NCBI GenBank assembly: GCA_030615505.1
Contig: JAUWZD010000027.1
Coordinates: 1 to 48,028, forward strand
Length of the DNA stretch: 48,028 nucleotides
Direction of reading: 5' to 3'
Origin: Spirochaetales bacterium
Lineage (GTDB): Bacteria; Spirochaetota; Spirochaetia; SZUA-6; DRHE01
Shown here: positions 42,273 to 48,028 of the stretch, piece after piece
Position numbering within the stretch: position 1 is the stretch's first letter
How the letters are laid out: each line of letters begins with the position of its first letter
The notes under the pieces: model-generated
Seen by the model: the letters and a program-made list of their open reading frames with translations, nothing else
The model's database searches: none
What the model was told of the DNA's origin: nothing
Program-made: the position numbers and the translations under genes

Positions 42273-44220
42273 ATTTTTTGAAGTCGTATTCAATATCCCG
42301 GTAAATAGATGCTTCTCTTATACGCTTCCGGATAATATGGAGGTGAAACCCGGCTACAGGGTTTTAGCTCCTTTTGGAAAAAGAGAACTGGTCGGTTGTG
42401 TGACCGGCACCTCAAGCAGGCCCCCTGCGGGTGTAAAAGAGATTAAAGAGATTCAAAGGGTTATTGATAAACGGCCCGTTTTTGACGACAGTGTGGTTAA
42501 GCTTGCCCGATGGATTTCCACAATGTACATGTGCTCTTTAGGAGAAGCGTTATCAACCATGCTGCCCGGAGGAAGAAGAGAGGTAGAGCTGGAGGAGTAT
42601 GGCGGCAGTTTAATCGTGGATCGTGAATTCAGCCTGGACGAGCAGCAGGTGCAGGCTATAGAGCGTATAAAAGAGGCGGAAGGGGGGACCTTTTATCTCT
42701 ATGGAGTCACAGGATCCGGTAAAACCGAGGTATTCTTGCAGGCCGCTAAGGAAACTGTGAGCAAGGGCAGGGGAGTTATCTATTTAGTTCCGGAAATATC
42801 CCTGACTCATCAGGTAGTGGAAATATTCTCTTCTGCTTTTGGAAGTAATGTGGCCATTCTTCATTCCGGATTGACTCCTTCACAGCGCTTAAAAGAGTGG
42901 CTGAGACTGTTCGATGGGGAAGTGAATCTGGTTATTGGAGCCAGGAGCGGAGTTTTTGCCCCGGTAAAAAAATTAGGGCTGATTATAATTGATGAAGAGC
43001 ATGAGAACTCCTATAAATCGGGTTCGACTCCGCGCTATCATGCACGGCAGGTGGCCATGCACCGCTGCCGTACAGAAAAGGCAGTGCTGGTAATGGGAAG
43101 CGCCACTCCCTCGCTGGAAGCTTACCATCTTATGAGTCAGGGCAGGTTGAGGCGCCTGACCCTGTCCAGGAGGTTGAGCGGTGGTCTCATGCCGGATGTT
43201 GAAATTCAGGATCTTAAAAATGAAGCCGGGCCGATATCAGCATATCTTATCTCGGAGATCAGAAAAGCTCATACTGAAGGTAGACAGACCATTCTCTTTT
43301 TAAACAGGCGTGGATTTTCTTACTATTTTCACTGCCGAAGCTGTGGTTTTGAGATGAAATGTAAAAATTGCTCGGTCTCCCTGACCTTTCATAAAAGCAG
43401 GAATCAGCTTATCTGCCATTACTGTGGATATAGTATCCGCCCTGTGGATATCTGCCCCGATTGTGGTTCTATTGATGTAGGGTATTCGGGTTTCGGAACA
43501 GAGCGTATAGAAGAAGAGATTATTAAAGTTTTTCCGGATTTAAAAACCAAAAGAATCGATACGGATGCGGTTAAGAAAAAGCATGTTCTTCGTAAGATTC
43601 TAAACGATTTTCGGAATGGAGATATTGATATACTGTTAGGAACACAGATGGTCGCCAAGGGTCTCAATTTTCCCGGTGTAAAACTGGTTGGAATTATCTC
43701 TGCGGATACGGGCCTCCAGCTTCCGGATTTTCGGGCTGCAGAGAGGACCTTTAATCTTGTTGTGCAGGTCTCCGGACGTGCGGGAAGATCCCATCCCGAT
43801 GGCAAGGTAATTATTCAGACCTTTAAGCCGGATAACGAGACCATCAGACTGGCTGCAGATGGCAAAATAGATGAGTTTTATAAAAGGGAGCTTCAAGCCA
43901 GGAAAAAATTGAATTTTCCACCTTTTTCCAGGTTGATCCGGCTCGTTTTTCGGGGCCGCAGCCGTAAAAAGGCATTCAAATCTGCCTGTGATTTTAAGAA
44001 GTTGTTCTTCAGGGAAAAAGAACCGTCCGGATCATCCACTGTTCTTGGACCCGCTGAATGCCCACTTTCAGTAATTGCAGGCAGCTTTCGTTACCATATA
44101 ATCTTCCAGTCAGGCAGTTTTTCCGAACTTCACAAACAGGTTCGAAATATCCTGGAAACATATACTCCACCCTCCGGGGTATATGTGGAGGTGGATGTGG
44201 ACCCGCTTTCAATGCTTTAA
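42265..44220 (+). CDS. priA: Primosomal protein N' (replication restart helicase)
   Basis: 651 aa. The start is one of two tandem ATG codons (42262 or 42265) near the UDG stop, giving MPRFFEVVFNIPVNRCFSYT, the normal PriA N-terminus; the frame runs on upstream without meaning. YGVTGSGKTEVFL is Walker A, IIIDEEHENSYKS the DEEH box and CRSCGFEMKCKNC, CHYCGYSIRP and CPDCGSIDVG the zinc-binding cysteines. GTERIEEEI, GTQMVAKGLNF and QVSGRAGRS are the later helicase motifs. It reloads the replication machinery at stalled forks. Confidence 0.95.
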   Translation: MPRFFEVVFNIPVNRCFSYTLPDNMEVKPGYRVLAPFGKRELVGCVTGTSSRPPAGVKEIKEIQRVIDKRPVFDDSVVKLARWISTMYMCSLGEALSTMLPGGRREVELEEYGGSLIVDREFSLDEQQVQAIERIKEAEGGTFYLYGVTGSGKTEVFLQAAKETVSKGRGVIYLVPEISLTHQVVEIFSSAFGSNVAILHSGLTPSQRLKEWLRLFDGEVNLVIGARSGVFAPVKKLGLIIIDEEHENSYKSGSTPRYHARQVAMHRCRTEKAVLVMGSATPSLEAYHLMSQGRLRRLTLSRRLSGGLMPDVEIQDLKNEAGPISAYLISEIRKAHTEGRQTILFLNRRGFSYYFHCRSCGFEMKCKNCSVSLTFHKSRNQLICHYCGYSIRPVDICPDCGSIDVGYSGFGTERIEEEIIKVFPDLKTKRIDTDAVKKKHVLRKILNDFRNGDIDILLGTQMVAKGLNFPGVKLVGIISADTGLQLPDFRAAERTFNLVVQVSGRAGRSHPDGKVIIQTFKPDNETIRLAADGKIDEFYKRELQARKKLNFPPFSRLIRLVFRGRSRKKAFKSACDFKKLFFREKEPSGSSTVLGPAECPLSVIAGSFRYHIIFQSGSFSELHKQVRNILETYTPPSGVYVEVDVDPLSML

Positions 44221-44250
44221 CAATTGATAAAAGCTGCTTACCGGATAGCA

Positions 44251-44278
44251 GATATCAGATATCAGATATCGGATATCA
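44251..44278. repeat. Tandem heptamer repeat GATATCA x4
   Basis: GATATCA GATATCA GATATCG GATATCA, preceded by AGCA, in the gap between priA and def. Each unit contains GATATC, a palindrome. Confidence 0.8.
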
Positions 44279-44293
44279 GAATAGAAGCAATTA

Positions 44294-44322
44294 TTGACTT
44301 TCAGTAATGCATTTAGTACTGT
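44294..44322 (+). promoter_or_regulatory. Promoter of the def-fmt-PASTA unit
   Basis: TTGACT (44294-44299), a 17-bp spacer and TACTGT (44317-44322), about 20 bases before the def ATG, which follows AAGGA. Confidence 0.45.
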
Positions 44323-44341
44323 TAATGAAAAGGATTAACGC

Positions 44342-44830
44342 ATGCTCAATATAATAACATTGGGTGACGAGCGTCTTAAGAAACATTCGATATTAGTTCC
44401 TGACTTCAACGGTGAAATTAATCACTTGATAGAACAGATGTTTGAGACTATGTACCAGAACAAGGGTATTGGATTGTCGGCGGTGCAGGTTGGAAACATG
44501 TTTCGCATTTTTATAACAAATATTGAAAAAGATGAGCCGCGTGTATTCATAAATCCGGAGTTAATAGAAACTTCGCTTGAACAGGAAACGTTTGAAGAGG
44601 GATGCCTGAGTGTGCCGGAAATCAATGCCGATGTCATACGCCCGGCTGCGGTCAAATTTCAGGCGTGGAATCAAAAGGGCAGACCCTTTTCACTGGATGC
44701 AGATAATCTATTAGCCCGGGTAATACAGCATGAATTAGATCATCTCAACGGCATTCTCTTCTTAGACCGAATTGATCACAAGAAGAAAGAACGCCTCATC
44801 AGGCACTATAAACAGCTGCAGAAGAAATGA
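44342..44830 (+). CDS. def: Peptide deformylase
   Basis: 162 aa. NKGIGLSAVQVG, FEEGCLSVPEI and VIQHELDHLNGILF are the three motifs, with the metal ligands Cys, His and His. It removes the formyl group from new proteins. It overlaps fmt by four bases (ATGA), so formylation of Met-tRNA and its removal are made from one transcript. Confidence 0.95.
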   Translation: MLNIITLGDERLKKHSILVPDFNGEINHLIEQMFETMYQNKGIGLSAVQVGNMFRIFITNIEKDEPRVFINPELIETSLEQETFEEGCLSVPEINADVIRPAAVKFQAWNQKGRPFSLDADNLLARVIQHELDHLNGILFLDRIDHKKKERLIRHYKQLQKK

Positions 44831-45771
44831 TGCGGGTTCTCTTCGCCGGAAGCCCACAGTTCGCTGTAATACCACTGGAAGCTGTATGCCGCAAGCATGC
44901 GGTATGCGGCGTATTAACCAATCCTGATCGGCCTGCAGGCCGCAGTAGAATTGTGCCTACACCGGTTAAGAGACATGCAGAGCAGTTAAAACTGCGGATC
45001 TACCAGCCGGATAGATTAGACGAATCATTCTTAAAAGAGATCAGGGCCTTGAAGCCTGACATTTTAGTTGTTGTGGCCTTCGGCAAGATTTTCAAGAGAG
45101 AATTTCTGGAAATCTTTTCCGAGGGTGGAATTAATCTCCATCCATCTCTTTTGCCCAGGTTCAGAGGCGCATCACCGATTCCCGCTGCAATTCTTGCAGG
45201 AGAAAGTGAAACCGGGATTACGGTTCAGCGCCTCTCTTTAAAGATGGATTCGGGGAATATATTGGCAGTAGAGAAAATTCCCTTAACAGGCGGAGAAACC
45301 TCAGCATTCCTGTATGATAAGCTGTTCTCCATAGGAGCCGGCCTGCTGATTTCAACCCTTGATGCTGTTAAGCATGATACAGTTCAGGAGAGACCTCAGA
45401 GGGAAGAGGAGGCGACCTACTGCAGGATAGTTAAAAAAGATGACGGCAGAATAAACTGGAATACCGATGCTGTCAGAATTGACCGGATGGTGCGAGCCTA
45501 CAATCCCTGGCCCCGGGCTTTTACAACTTTTAATAAACTTCATCTTAAAATTTTAGGCGGCGGAGTATATCCTGACTCGGTTAATACCAGCGCCCGGGAA
45601 AATGGACTTGTCCTCGGCGTTGACAAGCGTTATGGTATTTTAGTGAATACCGGAAAGGGATTTTTTTATATCAACAGTCTCCAGCTTCAATCTAGAAAGC
45701 CTCTGGATTGGAGATCCTTTTTAAACGGTCAAAAGGATTTTATTGGATCGCTGCTCGGAGGAAACCAATGA
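44827..45771 (+). CDS. fmt: Methionyl-tRNA formyltransferase
   Basis: 314 aa. MRVLFAGSPQFAVIPLEAV, VFGKIF-like AFGKIFKRE, NLHPSLLPRFRGASPIP and SGNILAV are the conserved formyl-THF hydrolase/transferase motifs, with Asn and His of NLHPS catalytic. The C-terminal tRNA-binding domain is present. It formylates Met-tRNA for initiation. The start overlaps def. Confidence 0.95.
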   Translation: MMRVLFAGSPQFAVIPLEAVCRKHAVCGVLTNPDRPAGRSRIVPTPVKRHAEQLKLRIYQPDRLDESFLKEIRALKPDILVVVAFGKIFKREFLEIFSEGGINLHPSLLPRFRGASPIPAAILAGESETGITVQRLSLKMDSGNILAVEKIPLTGGETSAFLYDKLFSIGAGLLISTLDAVKHDTVQERPQREEEATYCRIVKKDDGRINWNTDAVRIDRMVRAYNPWPRAFTTFNKLHLKILGGGVYPDSVNTSARENGLVLGVDKRYGILVNTGKGFFYINSLQLQSRKPLDWRSFLNGQKDFIGSLLGGNQ

Positions 45772-46805
45772 TAAAGACACACCTTCCAGGTAGGATGGGG
45801 GGGAGAATATTACCCAATTATAAGGACCCACCTGAAAGAAGGAGTTTCAAACTAATTATGCTCCTGATTCTAGGCATGTTTTTGCTCATGCTTATGATAG
45901 GGCTTCTGGCCTTCTGGATATCGGTTCATGGATCGGAAGTAGTGTTGATTCCCGATGTAGAGAGCAAGGAGCTGATCTCCGCATTAGTTAAACTGCAGGA
46001 GAAGGAGCTTTATCCAAAGATACAGGTGCGCTATTCATCTGATTACGATAAGGGGGTAATCATTGAACAGAAACCTAGTGCTGGTTCGATTGTTAAGGCC
46101 GGCAGACGCATTACCTTAGTTGTCAGCAAGGGACCAATAATTGATCGTGTGGAGAACTATGTAGGCCAAAACCTCGAAGAGGTTAGGATCCATCTTCAGA
46201 CGCTTTTTGCCTCTTACCGGGCCCTGCTGAAGATTAAAGAGCCTGTTATCTATAAGTATGATCCAGCTTCATCAGGAATCATATTAGCCCAGAAACCTCA
46301 AGCCGGTTCGGTTATTGACGGAGTTACCAACCTGGAATTTGTAGTCAGCCTTGGGCCCAGGGGTGAAATGATCAAGGTAGCTGATTTTAAAGGAAGATAT
46401 TTTTTGGATGCGATTGCAGAATTTTCCAGCTTCAATCTCCCATTTGTATTTAATGTTCGAAAGGCTTCTGCGGATGAGGAGAAAGGTGTGATTGTTTCCC
46501 AATCTCCCGAGCCGGACAGCGAGGTTCCCTATGGATCCGTCATCCAATTGGTAATGACACGCCCTGAAAATCTTCCGCCCGGGAAGGTATTCGGATTATT
46601 CGAATATGTTCTGCCTGACTATCCTATTATGGTGGATGTAAGCCTGGATTCAATATCCCCGGTCAACACTTCTACTTTACTGTATATGAAGCATCCCGGG
46701 GGACCTATTTCCATTCCCTATTTAGTTGAACAAAACAGTGAGCTTGTTCTTTATATTTTCAATAAGGAGGAAATGAGGCAGCAGGCGGAACTGGGCGGAA
46801 GTTAG
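45768..46805 (+). CDS. PASTA-domain single-pass membrane protein
   Basis: 345 aa from ATG 45768, preceded by CGGAGG and overlapping the fmt stop as ATGA; the frame open further upstream lies inside fmt. A membrane helix (LIMLLILGMFLLMLMIGLLA) is followed by PASTA repeats: GVIIEQKPSAGSIVKAGRRI, then GIILAQKPQAGSV, then GVIVSQSPEPDSEVPYGSV. There is no kinase domain. PASTA domains bind peptidoglycan precursors; such a protein could sense cell-wall state. Confidence 0.88.
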   Translation: MIKTHLPGRMGGRILPNYKDPPERRSFKLIMLLILGMFLLMLMIGLLAFWISVHGSEVVLIPDVESKELISALVKLQEKELYPKIQVRYSSDYDKGVIIEQKPSAGSIVKAGRRITLVVSKGPIIDRVENYVGQNLEEVRIHLQTLFASYRALLKIKEPVIYKYDPASSGIILAQKPQAGSVIDGVTNLEFVVSLGPRGEMIKVADFKGRYFLDAIAEFSSFNLPFVFNVRKASADEEKGVIVSQSPEPDSEVPYGSVIQLVMTRPENLPPGKVFGLFEYVLPDYPIMVDVSLDSISPVNTSTLLYMKHPGGPISIPYLVEQNSELVLYIFNKEEMRQQAELGGS

Positions 46806-46900
46806 GCAAATTGAATAGGCTGGAAACCCGGCCGGAAAACAGGAGTCGGCATTGTCTGTTCCTGCTGCTATTGCAGCCGGCTTGAAGGGCAGCGGCAATA

Positions 46901-46930
46901 TTGACAGCGGTAATATTTAACTGCTATAGT
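46901..46930 (+). promoter_or_regulatory. Promoter of tRNA-Gly
   Basis: A consensus TTGACA (46901-46906), an 18-bp spacer and TATAGT (46925-46930). The start is about 46937, 31 bases before the tRNA. The intervening GCGG...CCGC-TTTTTT (46933-46956) could also act as a weak terminator for the upstream PASTA gene. Confidence 0.65.
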
Positions 46931-46967
46931 TTAGCGGCTGATTTATCCGCCGTTTTTTACTTTTCAT

Positions 46968-47039
46968 GCGAGCGTCGTATAATGGTTATTACCCGAGCTT
47001 CCCAAGCTCGTGACGAGGGTCCGATTCCCTTCGCTCGCT
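46968..47039 (+). tRNA. tRNA-Gly (anticodon CCC)
   Basis: Acceptor arms GCGAGCG (46968-46974) and CGCTCGC (47032-47038) pair perfectly and are followed by discriminator T. The anticodon arm is CGAGC-TTCCCAA-GCTCG, giving anticodon CCC, and the T arm has AGGGTCCGATTCCCT. CCA is not encoded. It reads GGG codons. A tyrosine recombinase gene starts 103 bases downstream in the same direction, which is how elements sit at a tRNA 3' end. Confidence 0.92.
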
Positions 47040-47142
47040 TTGTGTAATTCCTTATATTGCAAGTAATTATATGCAGGTTGATAAAAAAATAACTTTTTAC
47101 CCCTTGACTTTACAACAAAAATGACAACAATTTAAAAGTATT

Positions 47143-48028
47143 ATGAGACACAAATATGTTCTGTTTACGCGCAAGAATACCAAGGGAAAAAAAATCTATT
47201 ATTTTTATTACTGGCGAGGAAGCAGGCGAGTAACCCATTCTACCGGGAAGACCGTTAAATGGCGGGCCGAGCAGGAGGCGGATAAATTTTTCCAGGAACG
47301 GGCAGACAGTAACGTGACGCTTAAGGAGTTCACTAAAGATTTTTTTGTCTGGGGTCGGTGCCGTTGGATCGAAAGGCAGCACAAACGAGATCATTCCTTC
47401 TCGCCTTCAGTCGCTAAGCAGCGCCGATCGCATCTTGATAATTATATTCTACCGAAATGGGGAGATTACCTGCTCCGAGATCTTAACGAGCCTGATATTG
47501 ATGATTGGTTATTGTCTCTGAGCACTTCCGACAAGATTCCAGAAGACAGCGAACAAAAGCGCCCTCTATCCAATCAGACAAAAAATCATATCCTGTTCAC
47601 ATTCAGAATAGTAATGAGGGAAGCCGAGAATAGAGGCTCCATTGATCGCAGCCCCGTTGAGAAAGTAAAGCCTCTCGGCGAGAAGCGGAAGAAGAGGGAT
47701 ATTTTCACCTTAGAGGATCTCAAAGCTTTGTTCCCGGATGACAATAAAAAAATCCTCAAGGTCTGGCACTCATGGAAACATGCAGCACTATACTGTATCC
47801 TGGCCAGTACCGGTATCAGATCCGGGGAGGTAAGAGCCTTACAGATTCAACACATCCGGTCGGATCGATGGATCGTGATAAAACAGGCCGTAAAAGACGA
47901 CGGCACAGTTGGGACAACGAAAACTAATACGGAACGCGTTGTATATCTTCCCTTAAAAGCCTGGCATCTTCTTCAAGCCTGGCTCAAAGAGCTTCCGTTC
48001 AAAAATCGAGAAGATTATATCTTCATTG
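47143..48028 (+). CDS. Tyrosine recombinase/integrase (runs off the window)
   Basis: An open frame from ATG 47143 to the window end (295 codons and more). The N-terminal part has KKIYYFYYWRGSRRVTHSTG and a core-binding domain (SPSVAKQRRSHLDNYILPKW). The catalytic domain shows ILASTGIRSGEVRALQIQH with the first catalytic Arg, and GTTKTNTERVVYLPL with the catalytic Lys. The HxxR and Tyr motifs would lie outside the window. It lies just after tRNA-Gly(CCC), so it is the integrase of an element inserted at that tRNA. Confidence 0.9.
   Translation, partial: MRHKYVLFTRKNTKGKKIYYFYYWRGSRRVTHSTGKTVKWRAEQEADKFFQERADSNVTLKEFTKDFFVWGRCRWIERQHKRDHSFSPSVAKQRRSHLDNYILPKWGDYLLRDLNEPDIDDWLLSLSTSDKIPEDSEQKRPLSNQTKNHILFTFRIVMREAENRGSIDRSPVEKVKPLGEKRKKRDIFTLEDLKALFPDDNKKILKVWHSWKHAALYCILASTGIRSGEVRALQIQHIRSDRWIVIKQAVKDDGTVGTTKTNTERVVYLPLKAWHLLQAWLKELPFKNREDYIFI

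Noticed and set aside
44251..44278. GATATCA units as a CRISPR-like array
   Set aside because: The units are contiguous with no spacers and no cas genes are present.

Overview
This 48 kb window looks like a chromosomal segment of a spirochaete (inferred). Supporting points: groES stands alone without groEL, as in Borrelia and Treponema; lysine synthesis genes are of the LL-diaminopimelate aminotransferase type; a DUF2225 gene sits in a cdaA-ybbR-acpS-truA run. None of these is decisive alone. Most genes are tightly packed, often with overlaps of a few bases, on both strands.

Region 1 (1-6.7 kb): a glycerophosphodiester phosphodiesterase-like gene; a minus-strand trio (outer-membrane-barrel-like protein, caspase-fold lipoprotein, DeoR-like protein); an SH3 lipoprotein; a DUF445 membrane protein; and a response regulator-diguanylate cyclase whose normal start codon is missing. 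Region 2 (6.7-15.3 kb) is a decayed accessory stretch: an MNT/HEPN toxin-antitoxin remnant, a sugar-oxidoreductase operon broken by an inversion, a zinc-site-defective medium-chain dehydrogenase, a GH57-like gene with a nonsense codon, an intact-looking vapBC pair, a frameshifted IS630-type element cut by an ISAs1-type element, and the 3' end of an mttB-like gene.

Region 3 (15.3-36.5 kb) is core genome: murG, cvpA, a DNA polymerase III delta'-like gene, an NtrB/NtrC-type two-component pair, and a convergent minus-strand block of a WecA/TagO-type transferase, a J-domain protein, dapL, a dapF-like gene and asd. This block is preceded by a clear lysine riboswitch. Then follow a ketopantoate-reductase-like gene, purine nucleoside phosphorylase, a JAMM-DinG helicase fusion, groES, a TPR/SEC-C-like protein, a short sigma-70 factor, and pyruvate phosphate dikinase.

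Region 4 (36.0-48.0 kb): a COG2426 membrane protein, then a long plus-strand run folP-cdaA-ybbR-acpS-DUF2225-truA-UDG-priA, then def-fmt-PASTA protein. It ends in tRNA-Gly(CCC) followed at once by a tyrosine recombinase gene that runs off the window, which marks the edge of an integrated element.

The strongest unusual signals are: a DapF-fold protein in the lysine-riboswitch operon with both catalytic cysteines replaced by serine; a JAMM protease domain fused to DinG; a 19-bp palindromic operator-like sequence shared by two unrelated promoters; two genes (GGDEF regulator and cvpA) whose N-terminal domains have no canonical start codon; and a caspase-lipoprotein locus.
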